From the NCBI RefSeq assembly GCF_004217445.1, contig NZ_SHKX01000017.1, forward strand, positions 32,185-96,184: a stretch of DNA of 64,000 bases, written 5' to 3'. The notes beneath the pieces are model-generated. The model was not told the DNA's origin. It ran no database searches and saw nothing but the letters and a program-made list of their open reading frames with translations. This DNA comes from Fluviicoccus keumensis (GTDB lineage: Bacteria; Pseudomonadota; Gammaproteobacteria; Pseudomonadales; Moraxellaceae). Below, piece after piece: positions 8,770-17,056 of this stretch. Position numbers and translations under genes: made by a program. The number at the start of each line of letters is the position of its first letter. Positions within the stretch are counted from its first letter, which is position 1.

Positions 8770-8821
8770 GTATCAAATCATAATATTACAACATGATACA
8801 TTGTTATTTTTATTGTATCAA
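8769..8821 (-). promoter_or_regulatory. Putative promoter and operator of the transfer operon
   Basis: On the minus strand TTGATA (8816-8821) and TATCAT (8793-8798) are spaced by 17 bases, a sigma-70-like pair just upstream of the first transfer gene. An inverted repeat TGATACA (8794-8800) / TGTATCA (8814-8820) lies directly on these two boxes. A third TGTATCA (8769-8775) covers the start codon. This arrangement suggests a repressor site. The binding protein is not evident in the window. Confidence 0.45.
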
Positions 8822-9009
8822 TAAGTAATAATTTGGCTGTGTCGATAGAGGTTTTGCATTCGCAATGCTTGTCGTTGACCTCACTCTCCGGACTGCGCCG
8901 ATATGGAGTAAGGCTAGGAAAATCGCGTGGCAACCCAGGAGATCAGGAGTCTTTTTCAACAAGAGCTCAGATTCAGTGGTAGGTTTGAAATAGCAAATTT
9001 TTCGGTGGT
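8822..9009. other. Non-coding flank between transfer operon and IS remnant
   Basis: I see no gene here. The stretch separates the transfer promoter from the broken IS3 transposase and probably contains IS-flanking debris. Confidence 0.4.
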
Positions 9010-9346
9010 CTAGCGAAGATAAATATGTATGCCTCCACCTTCAACGAATGAAAGAAGCTTTCCGCACAGGCGTTGTCGTAGCAGTTGCCCTTGGCGCTCA
9101 TGCTGCCCCGCAGTTGATGCCGGGAAATCAGGGATTGGTAAGCGCCGGAGCAATATTGGCTGCCTCGATCACTGTGGACAATCCACCGCGTGGCTGCTTT
9201 CGCTTCCACAAGGCCATCTGCAAGGCGTCGCAGACTAGGTCCGCCGTCATGCGTTCCGACATCGCCCAGCAGATTACCTTGCGGGAATACAGCATTCGTC
9301 TTTGGACATCGACACTGAGATTGCAGTCAAGCAATTGGCTCAAAAA
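9010..9346 (-). pseudogene. IS3-family transposase (OrfB) remnant, frameshifted and truncated at both ends
   Basis: Two overlapping minus-strand frames together give the end of an IS3-type DDE transposase. The first reads VICWAMSERMTADLVCDALQ. The second reads IVHSDRGSQYCSGAYQSL and then MSAKGNCYDNACAESFFHSLK, which holds the last catalytic Glu. The frame changes near 9170-9200. The N-terminal part is absent, and the C-terminus departs from the family after SLKVEA. It is a dead fragment marking an old insertion. Confidence 0.8.
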
Positions 9347-9392
9347 TTTGATTTGACTGCTTATTATTAACCGCCAGAATGACTGATATTTC

Positions 9393-9410
9393 CTGCCGTC
9401 AAAAACGGCA
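9393..9410. repeat. Short perfect hairpin
   Basis: TGCCGT and ACGGCA form a six-base stem around a five-base loop just beside the truncated small reading frame. It has no T-tract on either side, so it is not a clear terminator. Confidence 0.3.
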
Positions 9411-9488
9411 AGCAGAAGTATGTGTCATGAAAGATAGTCCTGAGGCCAGCGCAACGATAGTCGGCACTGAGTAATTAAATTTATCCAT
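9399..9488 (-). pseudogene. Truncated start of an exported protein (29 codons)
   Basis: A 29-codon frame begins MDKFNYSVPTIVALASGL and ends soon after a signal-peptide-like segment ending in HTSA. It is preceded by a strong GGAGAAATAAC ribosome site, which is unusual for a random frame. I infer that it is the 5' end of a gene for an exported protein whose remainder was lost when the neighbouring IS3 element inserted or decayed. A real small peptide cannot be excluded. Confidence 0.35.
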
Positions 9489-9625
9489 GTTATTTCTCCA
9501 ATTTTTCGGCATCGTGTCTAAAGTCAGTCAAGCAGACCTTCTGCGAAGGAGGCCATGCAGCTGTGCTGGTTGGCTTCACGAGCGAGTTCTCGCTCACGTT
9601 ACACGCTTTGACCTTTTGTCCGACA

Positions 9626-10324
9626 TTAATCCGCATAAACCTTGAACGGCGACGGCGTTGAGGGCGTCAGGTATTGCGGCAGCTTGACCATGCGTTGCAG
9701 GCCGAGCATGGTGTAATACGGCGCCTGGCGCTGAACGGCAGTAATCGCCCACGACGGAGCCAACCCGCCCGGATCTATATAGCCTTCGGTTTCCAGATGG
9801 GTCGATTTTTTGTCGATGGGTGTCCATTTCCATACCATATCCTCGGCGAGCATCCGCACCAGCGGCGGTTTAGCTGGAATAAATTCTGGTATCGCCTTCA
9901 GTCTGAACTCGATGTAGGGATGTGACGCCGAATAGGGAGTAATCTGGGCGTGAATAATGACGTCACGGTTAGGCAGGCCGATCGGCGCGCCGTGTTCCAG
10001 ATAATAATAAAACTCGGTATCGGAAACTTTTCTCAGGATTTTGGGATTGCTGACCTGCCAGAACCATTTGTGATAGTTGTCGATGTCGTAGTAAACCCTA
10101 GCCACACTTTCCAGCGGTGCATCAATGATGACATCAAGCTTGAACGAACGCATGCGTTTGCCATATTCCTTCTTGTCGTACGCCTTGATATTGCGTTTAA
10201 TGTCGTGTTTGATCAGCGACCAGTCGGTAGATTCGCCGTCGCGCAGATCGTCAATATCGTTTTCAGCGTGACCTATCGTTGTCATCGCCAGCAACAGGCC
10301 GGCGCACAGCAGCTTCGGCAGCAT
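9626..10324 (-). CDS. Exported START/SRPBCC-domain lipid-binding-like protein
   Basis: From the ATG at 10324, which follows GGGGA at good distance, the protein is about 232 residues. It has a signal peptide (MLPKLLCAGLLLAMTTIGHA). A START/polyketide-cyclase-like domain follows, recognisable from DVIIDAPLESVARVYYDIDNYHKW and GAPIGLPNRDVIIH. Such domains hold lipids or other hydrophobic ligands, so a role in handling alkane or fatty-acid intermediates in the periplasm is possible, but that is inference. In-frame starts at 10336 and 10414 exist but have weaker ribosome sites. Confidence 0.7.
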   Translation of the reverse strand: MLPKLLCAGLLLAMTTIGHAENDIDDLRDGESTDWSLIKHDIKRNIKAYDKKEYGKRMRSFKLDVIIDAPLESVARVYYDIDNYHKWFWQVSNPKILRKVSDTEFYYYLEHGAPIGLPNRDVIIHAQITPYSASHPYIEFRLKAIPEFIPAKPPLVRMLAEDMVWKWTPIDKKSTHLETEGYIDPGGLAPSWAITAVQRQAPYYTMLGLQRMVKLPQYLTPSTPSPFKVYAD

Positions 10325-10534
10325 AGTATTCCCCATGTATCGCCATTGTTGATGTAAAAGTTGATCGAATCCATGATCCGATTTTAAGGAGTCTGTAATA
10401 TTTGCAACTGGCAATAAGCCAGTTGCAAGGCCTTAAGGAGTCACCTCATCCGCAAAGCGCAAGGATTGAGCTTGTGCTTCATTTTCAAGCATCCCAGCGT
10501 GAGCACATGATTATCTTGTGTGAGCACGTCATCC

Positions 10535-12142
10535 CTAAGTGCCGCGTCCTGCCAGAATAAACCGAGCGCACTGCTCGCCGATCATCATGCACGGGGCGTT
10601 GGTATTACCGCCGATCAGGGTGGGCATAATGGAGGCATCGGCAACGCGCAACCCTTGCACACCATACACCCGGAGTTGCGGATCGACCACGGCCATAGCA
10701 TCTCGACCCATGCGACAGGTACCAACAGGGTGGTAGATGGTTTCGGCACGCTGTCGGATATCAGCAACGATCTCCTCATCTGTTTGTACCTGCTCACCAG
10801 GCGTGTCTTCGCCGCCGTTGACGGGCGCAAAGGCTCGCGACTGGAACAGTCGTCGCGCCCACTTGGTTGCCTGTAACAGGGCTGCCACATCATCGGGATG
10901 CGATAAATAATTGGGCTGGATGCGGGGCGGGGCGAGCGGATCGGAACTGCTCAGGCCGATTTCGCCGCGACTGCGGGGGCGCAGTTGGCAGGCGTGAATC
11001 GTGCAGCCATGGCCAAGGGTAAACTGGCGTCCATGATCTCGCAAATACGAGGGGAGGAAATGCAACTGGAGTCCAGGGCGGCCAGGCGGATCCGTTGGCA
11101 GAGGGATGAAAGCCCCCGTTTCCGCCGCATTGGACGCCAGAAAGCCGCGCCGCGAAAACCAGAACCGGAACATATCGGCAATCATGCGGGGCAGCGCCAG
11201 CAACGACAAGCCGATTGACTGCGCGGTGGTGTCGTGGATGATCACCGTGGTGTCCAGATGATCTTGAAGATTCTGGCCGACTCCTGGCAACTCATGCCGG
11301 ACCGGGATCTGGCACTTTTCCAGTTCCGCACGCGGCCCGATACCAGACAGCATCAGTAGTTGCGGCGAATTGATCGCGCCGCCGCACAGGATGATTTCCT
11401 CCTTGCAGTGCAGAACCTGCTTTTTGCCACGTTGAACCACATCGAGACTCACGGCTCTGCCGTTGGCAAGGCCAATGCCGGTCGCTTGTGTTTGTGTCAT
11501 GACGGTCAGGTTCGTTCGATTGAGCACCGGTGTCAGAAAGGCTTTTGCACTGCTATATCGCATCCCGTCCTTTTGAGTGACCTGATAGTAGCCAACGCCT
11601 TCCTGTTTATCACCATTGAAGTCGGGATTGAGCGGTAAGTCGCATTCGCGACCGGCCTCAAGGAAGACTTTCGATAGGGGATTGATGTGGCGGCCATCGG
11701 CGACGTTCAATTCTCCGCGTGTGCCGTGCAAGGCAGAGTTTACCCAGGTTTCGTTATGCTCCAGGTCGCGGAAGATCGGTAGTACATCCCGCCATCCCCA
11801 GCCGTCGCATCCGCTTGCCGCCCAGTCGTCATAGTCGGCGGGATTGCCGCGGATGTAGACCATCGCATTGATCGAGCTGCTGCCGCCCAGGGTTTTGCCG
11901 CGTGGCCAATAAAGGCGGCGATTGCCGAGGTGGGGTTCGGGCTCGGTGTAGTAGCCCCAATTGTGCCGCCCCTCACGAATCAGGCCAATAATGCCAAAGG
12001 GAATGTGAATGAACGGGGATTTATCCGCCGGACCCGCCTCAATCAGGCATACCGTTGTTTTTCCGTCAGCACTCAGCCGGTTGGCCAGTACACAGCCGGC
12101 GGAGCCGGCACCCACCACAATATAGTCATAGGTATTGTTCAT
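10535..12142 (-). CDS. GMC-family FAD alcohol dehydrogenase (AlkJ/choline dehydrogenase-like)
   Basis: The 535-residue protein has the N-terminal FAD-binding GAGSAGCVLANRLS motif. It has the GMC signatures WPRGKTLGGSSSINAM and ILCGGAINSPQLLMLSGIG, and the C-terminal active-site region YHPVGTCRMG followed by GGNTNAPCMMIGEQCA. GMC enzymes of this kind oxidise aliphatic alcohols to aldehydes in alkane degradation. That fits the CYP153, AlmA and aldehyde dehydrogenase genes in this window. The ATG at 12142 follows an AAGGTGAGC-like site. It is transcribed away from the operator region at 12305-12360, which may also influence it. Confidence 0.88.
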   Translation of the reverse strand: MNNTYDYIVVGAGSAGCVLANRLSADGKTTVCLIEAGPADKSPFIHIPFGIIGLIREGRHNWGYYTEPEPHLGNRRLYWPRGKTLGGSSSINAMVYIRGNPADYDDWAASGCDGWGWRDVLPIFRDLEHNETWVNSALHGTRGELNVADGRHINPLSKVFLEAGRECDLPLNPDFNGDKQEGVGYYQVTQKDGMRYSSAKAFLTPVLNRTNLTVMTQTQATGIGLANGRAVSLDVVQRGKKQVLHCKEEIILCGGAINSPQLLMLSGIGPRAELEKCQIPVRHELPGVGQNLQDHLDTTVIIHDTTAQSIGLSLLALPRMIADMFRFWFSRRGFLASNAAETGAFIPLPTDPPGRPGLQLHFLPSYLRDHGRQFTLGHGCTIHACQLRPRSRGEIGLSSSDPLAPPRIQPNYLSHPDDVAALLQATKWARRLFQSRAFAPVNGGEDTPGEQVQTDEEIVADIRQRAETIYHPVGTCRMGRDAMAVVDPQLRVYGVQGLRVADASIMPTLIGGNTNAPCMMIGEQCARFILAGRGT

Positions 12143-12304
12143 TATGCTCAATGCTCACCTTGCAATCAGCCATGGCTTCCGCTGCGAGAGTTCGTTCCCA
12201 AATACAGGAGAACGGCCTCTGCAAAGGCCCTGCTGTTCACATGTTGTTAATGCGGCGGCGCCGCCGGGTTTCGGGTGGTTTTGTCGGGGTTAATGACTCT
12301 GTAC

Positions 12305-12334
12305 TTGACATTTGGTCATCCGACCAAGTAAATT
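12305..12334 (+). promoter_or_regulatory. Sigma-70-like promoter of the hydrolase-TetR operon
   Basis: TTGACA (12305-12310) and TAAATT (12329-12334) are 18 bases apart and point to the gene at 12401. The first operator palindrome fills the spacer exactly, and the second lies around the expected transcription start. This is a classic repression layout. Confidence 0.6.
12312..12327. promoter_or_regulatory. Operator copy 1, TTGGTCATCCGACCAA
   Basis: This is a 16-base palindrome with one mismatch between arms (TTGGTCA / CGACCAA). It is the same element found perfectly at 39061, 39412 and 51705. It lies between the -35 and -10 boxes of the promoter for the operon that contains the TetR gene. Confidence 0.75.
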
Positions 12335-12343
12335 TACCACAAC

Positions 12344-12359
12344 TTGGGCGTTTGACCAA
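12344..12359. promoter_or_regulatory. Operator copy 2, TTGGGCGTTTGACCAA
   Basis: This second copy lies 32 bases (about three helical turns) from the first. It has two differences from the TTGGTCATTTGACCAA consensus and an intact right arm. Tandem, phased sites suggest cooperative binding. Confidence 0.65.
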
Positions 12360-12400
12360 ATATGCCGCCAAAAAGTGGTCTTGAGAGTGTGAGGTAGCCA

Positions 12401-13429
12401 ATGTCGACCAGCTATTCCTGCAATGACAGAGTGCCCCAGACCCCTGCCGGATTTTCCGGGATGGCGGTTTCCTACCGGCGCAATGCGGTCGTGGATGTAA
12501 CAACTGCCAAATTCCAGCGCCGTTTACGGCGCTGGCGGCCTCGCGCTGATCTCGTATCGACAGCGTTCCGTCGCCTTTCACCGGCGCTCACGGGGATGAC
12601 CCGCCAGCACGTTTGGGTATTGGATCATCGATTGGCTTTTATCGAAGGTGGTCGCACGGAGGGAGAACCGGTACTGCTATTGCATGGTTTTGGCTCAAGC
12701 AAGGAAAACTGGCTCACGCTTGCGCCGTTGATCGGTCGCCGCTATCGCGTCATCGCCCCTGACCTGCCAGGTTTCGGAGAAAGCCGCTTTAACAGTAACG
12801 TGCGTTACGGTCTGGCGGAACAAGCGGAGCGTATCGCCCGTTTCATTGATCGCCACATCGGTGAGCCGGTGCATCTGGTGGGAAGCTCGATGGGGGGCGG
12901 TATCGCAGGTGTCGTCGCCGCGCGGCACCCCGAAGTTCTGCGCTCGGTCACGTTGATGAATGCCGCAGGCATCCCGGGGGCCCGCCCCAGCCTATTCGAG
13001 CAGGCCGTCGCCAGCGGACACAACGCACTGATTCCGCGCACGCTAGGTGAAACGACCAAGCTGATTTCTCTGGTAATGTCGCGTGGGGGGCGTCTGAATG
13101 CCTTGGCAACGCCCCTGCTGCACGCGGAATTGGCGCATCGCTATCACGTCAATCATCGCCTCTTCTGGGACATGTTGGATGTCGACGTTGATCCTGCACA
13201 GGAATTTGCCCGCATCCGCATACCGGCACTTGTGCTGTGGGGCGAACAGGATCGTGTGCTCGATGTTTCATCGGCAGCGACCATGGCCCGGGTCATTCCG
13301 GGGGCAACACAGACGATCCTGCCGGGGGTAGGGCACCTGCCGATGATTGAGGCGCCTTTCATGACGGCGCGCGCCCTGCAGGCATTCTGGACCATCGCCC
13401 CTACTACGGGGCGGTCCGCCGGTGGTTAA
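12401..13429 (+). CDS. Alpha/beta-fold hydrolase (esterase/lipase-like)
   Basis: The 342-residue protein has an oxyanion-hole motif LLLHGFGSSKENW, the nucleophile elbow VGSSMGGG with Ser163, an acid region LVLWGEQDRVLD and the catalytic His in GVGHLPMIEAP. It is a serine hydrolase of unknown substrate. The first 60 or so residues are an extra, Arg-rich extension before the hydrolase fold. It leads an operon with a PF10118 hydrolase, TetR, a BtrH-like protein and two thioesterases. Esters made by a Baeyer-Villiger enzyme such as the one at 39473 would be natural substrates, but this is inference. Confidence 0.85.
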   Translation: MSTSYSCNDRVPQTPAGFSGMAVSYRRNAVVDVTTAKFQRRLRRWRPRADLVSTAFRRLSPALTGMTRQHVWVLDHRLAFIEGGRTEGEPVLLLHGFGSSKENWLTLAPLIGRRYRVIAPDLPGFGESRFNSNVRYGLAEQAERIARFIDRHIGEPVHLVGSSMGGGIAGVVAARHPEVLRSVTLMNAAGIPGARPSLFEQAVASGHNALIPRTLGETTKLISLVMSRGGRLNALATPLLHAELAHRYHVNHRLFWDMLDVDVDPAQEFARIRIPALVLWGEQDRVLDVSSAATMARVIPGATQTILPGVGHLPMIEAPFMTARALQAFWTIAPTTGRSAGG

Positions 13430-13446
13430 CACACGAGGAGACTTTC

Positions 13447-14316
13447 ATGACCGCTAGAATCGATCACATCATTCCCCGCAAGATGAACTTCGATGTCCAT
13501 GACGTTCCGGTATGGTGGTATGGCGGCGACCCCGTCGTCACCCGCTTCTTCGACGCGCTCTCCGTACATTTTCCCGACGGCGAACGTTTCTTCATCCAAT
13601 CGGTGCGCAACTATCAGGACCGGATTACGGACCCGAAACTGAAGGACGATGTAAAAGCCTTCTTTCGTCAGGAGGCTCAGCACGGCATCGTCCACGACCG
13701 CTACAACGCGGTCATGGCCTCGCAGGGCGTCAAGGTCGACAAGGTGATCGACCGCATGAAGGCTCTGCTCGGCCTGACGCAGAAACACTTGCCCATTAAG
13801 TACCAGTTGGCCTTAACGGCGGCGTTCGAGCACATCACTGCAACCCTGGGTGAGGGCTTCTTGGACGGGAAGTCTGAGATGTTCCGGGATGCGGACCCGG
13901 TAATGAGGGCGATGTTTCTCTGGCATGGTGTGGAGGAGGTCGAGCACAAGGCAGTGGCCTATGATGTCTATGATCAAGTGGCCGGCGGTGGTTACTTTAC
14001 CCGGACCTCGGCACTGATTGTCGGAACCGCATTGGTGCATGTGGTGGTGGGACGTGTGCTCTGGCACATGCTGAAGGTGGATGGGGTCACGGGCCGTCCG
14101 CTGCTGCTCGCCCGCGGACTGTATCGGCTCTATGGCCACAACGGCATACTGACTCGCCTGCTGGTGCCCTATCTGGCCTGGTTCCGGCCCGGTTTCCATC
14201 CTTGGGACAGCGAGATGCCCGAAAGGGTCAGTGCGTGGCTGGCCGAGTATGAGCGCCACGCGGATCCGCTGGAGGCATCAAGGCGCGTCTTTGGCGACGC
14301 TTCGGTGGCCCGCTGA
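13447..14316 (+). CDS. PF10118-type predicted metal-dependent hydrolase
   Basis: The 289-residue protein is recognised from IIPRKMNFDVHDVPVWWYGG near the start, then FPDGERFFIQSVRNYQD, FFRQEAQHGIVHDRYN and WHGVEEVEHKAVAYDVYD. The conserved Glu and His pairs (QExxHxxxH, EExEHK) look like a ferritin-like di-metal site. The family is annotated as a predicted metal-dependent hydrolase, and its true reaction is not established to my knowledge. A second homologue lies at 38089 under the same operator type. It starts 17 bases after the hydrolase stop. Confidence 0.8.
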   Translation: MTARIDHIIPRKMNFDVHDVPVWWYGGDPVVTRFFDALSVHFPDGERFFIQSVRNYQDRITDPKLKDDVKAFFRQEAQHGIVHDRYNAVMASQGVKVDKVIDRMKALLGLTQKHLPIKYQLALTAAFEHITATLGEGFLDGKSEMFRDADPVMRAMFLWHGVEEVEHKAVAYDVYDQVAGGGYFTRTSALIVGTALVHVVVGRVLWHMLKVDGVTGRPLLLARGLYRLYGHNGILTRLLVPYLAWFRPGFHPWDSEMPERVSAWLAEYERHADPLEASRRVFGDASVAR

Positions 14317-14404
14317 CATAACCGATGATGACGGGGAAGCGTGGATTGCGCTGGGCGGCGAAGGATGTAACACTTTTGCCAACCCTAAACCTGTGAGTCA
14401 CCCT

Positions 14405-15025
14405 ATGACCCGTCATGAACCCTTATGCGCTGACACAGAACGCGAGCGCATCCTTTTCACCGCTGCCCGTTTGTTCCGGGAATACGGATTCGAAAAGACC
14501 ACCGTCCGAGAGATCGCCAAGGCTTGCGACCTGTTGCCAGGTAGCCTGCATTACCGCTACCGCGCCAAGGAAGACATCCTCGTGGACATGATGGGGGTGG
14601 CCATTGAGAAGACCATCCAAGGCATCACCGAGGCGATCAGTGGGACACAGGATCCGTTGCAACAGGTGCGTGCGGCGCTACAGGCGCACATCAATGTGCT
14701 CCTCTCTGGCGACGACCTGACTTACGTACTGCTCTTCGAGTGGCGGTCTTTGCGCGGCGATGCCCGCAAGGAAATCATCCGCGAGCGGGATCGCTATGAG
14801 CGTTGTTGGGCCACCATGCTGGATGCGTTAAAGGAACAAAGGCTTATCAGGCTGGATGTCGATACGCATTTGTTTCGCCTGATCGGACTGGGTGCGATTA
14901 ACTGGATGGCGACTTGGTACAAGAAAGGGGGGGAGTATTCGCTGGACGAAATAGGCGAATCTCTCTGGTCAGTCATCTCCCGGGGCATCCTTGCCCCGAC
15001 ACACGCAGACATGAGGAAAATTTGA
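14405..15025 (+). CDS. TetR-family repressor, candidate regulator of the TTGGTCA palindrome regulon
   Basis: From the ATG at 14405 the protein is 206 residues. The N-terminal helix-turn-helix reads ILFTAARLFREYGFEKTTVREIAKACDL and then PGSLHYRYRAKEDIL, as in TetR regulators. The C-terminal helical domain would bind a ligand, plausibly an acyl-CoA. It sits inside an operon headed by two copies of the palindrome, so autoregulation is likely. It is the only regulator gene in this island whose family normally binds such a short palindrome and which lies under that palindrome. A longer frame to 14231 overlaps the previous gene and is not supported. Confidence 0.85.
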   Translation: MTRHEPLCADTERERILFTAARLFREYGFEKTTVREIAKACDLLPGSLHYRYRAKEDILVDMMGVAIEKTIQGITEAISGTQDPLQQVRAALQAHINVLLSGDDLTYVLLFEWRSLRGDARKEIIRERDRYERCWATMLDALKEQRLIRLDVDTHLFRLIGLGAINWMATWYKKGGEYSLDEIGESLWSVISRGILAPTHADMRKI

Positions 15026-16020
15026 GTATCCCACTCGCGCCGCCGGAAACCGGCATCCGGTTTATTCATCGTACCGGTCATCATTGCGGCAGTTCGGCCT
15101 TACGCGACCTGCTCGAGTTCCACGGCATCGTGCTCAGTGAGGCTTTCTGTTTCGGGCTCGGTTCCGGGCTTGGCATCAGCTATCTGGCCCCTTCGGGGGC
15201 GCCTGTTCCATATATGGTGCATGTACGTTCACTCGGGTTCGAGGAACGGGTATTGCGGACGTTCACGCCATCCATGTCCTGGTCGACTTTCGCCAGCGGC
15301 AACGCAGCGATGCTGGCGCTAGATGAGCGTCTGGATGCCGGTTTTCCCGCTCTGTTGCTCACCGATATTTTTCACCTGCCCTATTACGGCAGCAGCACCC
15401 ATTTCCCAGGTCACGCGATCATGGCCTGGGGGCGTTCGCGCGAATCTGGCGACGTTTTCGTGACTGATACCGAGCGGCCGGAGTTGCTCGCGGTTCCGCG
15501 CGACAAACTGGCGCTGGCGCGTTTTTCCAACCAGGAGCCGTTCCCGCACCAAGGCAATATGTATTCCCCGGATTCACTGCCACTGACGGGCTCACTGCGT
15601 GAAGCGGCGCGCGCTGCTGTTCGCTGCAATGCTGGGTTGCTATTGAACGGGTCGCAATGCAGCGGCATCGCTGCGCTCGGGCATTGGCGGGAGCAGCTGC
15701 CGCTGTGGGCGAGTGAAGTCGATTGGCGCTGGACCACGCGCTTTGCGTATCAATTAATCGAGAAGCGCGGTACTGGCGGCGGCGGCTTCCGGAAAATGTA
15801 TGCGGATTTCCTGGACGAGCTTGCCCTGCTGGATAACGAAATTCGCAATTCCCCCTTGCCTGCACTGATGCGCAAGTCCGCGTCCGCCTGGACACAGCTG
15901 GCGCTAACCTTGAAGGTGGCGTCGGAAGGTGAGCGTTTTCCTCTGACCGAGCTTGAGGCGGCCATCACCGCTGTCGAGCACGCGGAGATCCATTACGCAC
16001 AGGCCGCATTGCAAGCCTGA
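15022..16020 (+). CDS. BtrH N-terminal-like / DUF4872 protein
   Basis: The protein of about 332 residues most likely starts at TTG 15022, after the ribosome site GAGGAAAA and overlapping the TetR stop by four bases. Its N-terminus contains HCGSSALRDLLEFHGI and FGLGSGLGISYL. These match the BtrH N-terminal domain, a papain-like fold that in butirosin synthesis moves an acyl group from carrier protein to amine. The rest resembles DUF4872. The Cys in HCGSS and the His in FPGHAIMAWG are candidate catalytic residues. An acyl-transfer or acyl-sensing role in a fatty-acid operon is plausible but unproven. Confidence 0.7.
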   Translation: MSIPLAPPETGIRFIHRTGHHCGSSALRDLLEFHGIVLSEAFCFGLGSGLGISYLAPSGAPVPYMVHVRSLGFEERVLRTFTPSMSWSTFASGNAAMLALDERLDAGFPALLLTDIFHLPYYGSSTHFPGHAIMAWGRSRESGDVFVTDTERPELLAVPRDKLALARFSNQEPFPHQGNMYSPDSLPLTGSLREAARAAVRCNAGLLLNGSQCSGIAALGHWREQLPLWASEVDWRWTTRFAYQLIEKRGTGGGGFRKMYADFLDELALLDNEIRNSPLPALMRKSASAWTQLALTLKVASEGERFPLTELEAAITAVEHAEIHYAQAALQA

Positions 16021-16060
16021 GCCTGTGCGCCCATCCAAATATTGCGAGGAGTATGTTGGG

Positions 16061-16522
16061 ATGATCAATTTTGAAGCCGCAAGAGTGTTCTTCGGCAGTG
16101 ACCATCCGCTATTCAAGATGATGGGGATCGATATCACCCTCATTGATACCGGGAAAGCTGAAATGACTATGCCTTTTTCGATGCAGCTATCCGATCAGCG
16201 CGGCGCACTGCATCGCGGGGCGCTCGTCACGCTGCTGGACACGACCTGCGGTCTGGCCATTTTCTCGGCATTACAGTCCATGCAGCCGATTGCCACCATC
16301 GACTTGCGGGTCGATTACCTGCGACCGCTACCGTCCGGAGTTGGTATACGGGCCATCGTGGACTGCGTAGCCACCACAGCAACGGTCGCCTTTATCGTAG
16401 GCAAGGCATTGGCTGAGGGTCAGGAGGAGCCCGTTGCCACGGTAGCAGGGTCCTTCGCTATCGGCACCATGGGGCCGTCTTTCGACAGCCCTCACTTGGC
16501 GCAGGCGGGAGTTGGAAAATGA
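16061..16522 (+). CDS. PaaI/YdiI-type hotdog thioesterase
   Basis: The 153-residue hotdog-fold protein has the typical sequence RGALHRGALVTLLDTTCGLAIFS followed by TIDLRVDYLRPLP. Members hydrolyse acyl-CoA thioesters. The ATG at 16061 follows GAGGAGTATGTTGGG. It overlaps the next, related gene by four bases, so the two may form a heteromer. Confidence 0.82.
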   Translation: MINFEAARVFFGSDHPLFKMMGIDITLIDTGKAEMTMPFSMQLSDQRGALHRGALVTLLDTTCGLAIFSALQSMQPIATIDLRVDYLRPLPSGVGIRAIVDCVATTATVAFIVGKALAEGQEEPVATVAGSFAIGTMGPSFDSPHLAQAGVGK

Positions 16523-16926
16523 AAATAGACTCGTTGAGCTCTTTGGAGAAGCTGGCGCCTTATGCGCACTTCCTTGGCCTGCGCGAAGGCGAGGTCGATG
16601 GTGAGCATCGTTATTTCCTGGATTTCAAGGAGGAGCACGTCGGTAATCCGCTGATTCGCACCTTCCATGGGGGCATCCTGGCCAGCTTTGGAGAGCTGGT
16701 GGCCGCGCTTCACCTCGCACGTTATCGTGGCGATACCACGCTGCCGGAGTGCGCCACCCTAACGTTCGATTATCTGCGCCCGGCCTTTGCGGGGACACTG
16801 ATGGCCATTCCCAATATCGTGCGGGCAGGGCGGCGTATTACTACCGTATCTGTCCAATTGCGGCACGAAGGGAAGCTGGTTTGTATTGGGCGGTTTCTCT
16901 TTCCTGTTAGTGAGCAGATGCCATGA
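16519..16926 (+). CDS. PaaI-type hotdog thioesterase, second of the pair
   Basis: The 135-residue hotdog protein contains NPLIRTFHGGILASFGELVAALHL and ATLTFDYLRPAFAG. The first motif carries the HGG signature of PaaI-type thioesterases. It overlaps the preceding thioesterase by four bases and is the last gene of the operon from 12401. It converges with the AraC gene at 17057. Confidence 0.82.
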   Translation: MKIDSLSSLEKLAPYAHFLGLREGEVDGEHRYFLDFKEEHVGNPLIRTFHGGILASFGELVAALHLARYRGDTTLPECATLTFDYLRPAFAGTLMAIPNIVRAGRRITTVSVQLRHEGKLVCIGRFLFPVSEQMP

Positions 16927-17056
16927 GGAGTCGCTATGTATCGTGATGACGGTCTAGGCAGGTTTTTTTACGAAACGCTATTGACGTAACTCCAGTTATA
17001 TCGTTTTTGTTAAACGAAACTTACCCTCATTAGTGAAAGATTTGGGCGGGTAAACA

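Noticed and set aside
14231..14404. Longer N-terminus for the TetR protein
   Set aside because: It overlaps the PF10118 gene and lacks family similarity; ATG 14405 gives a normal TetR length.
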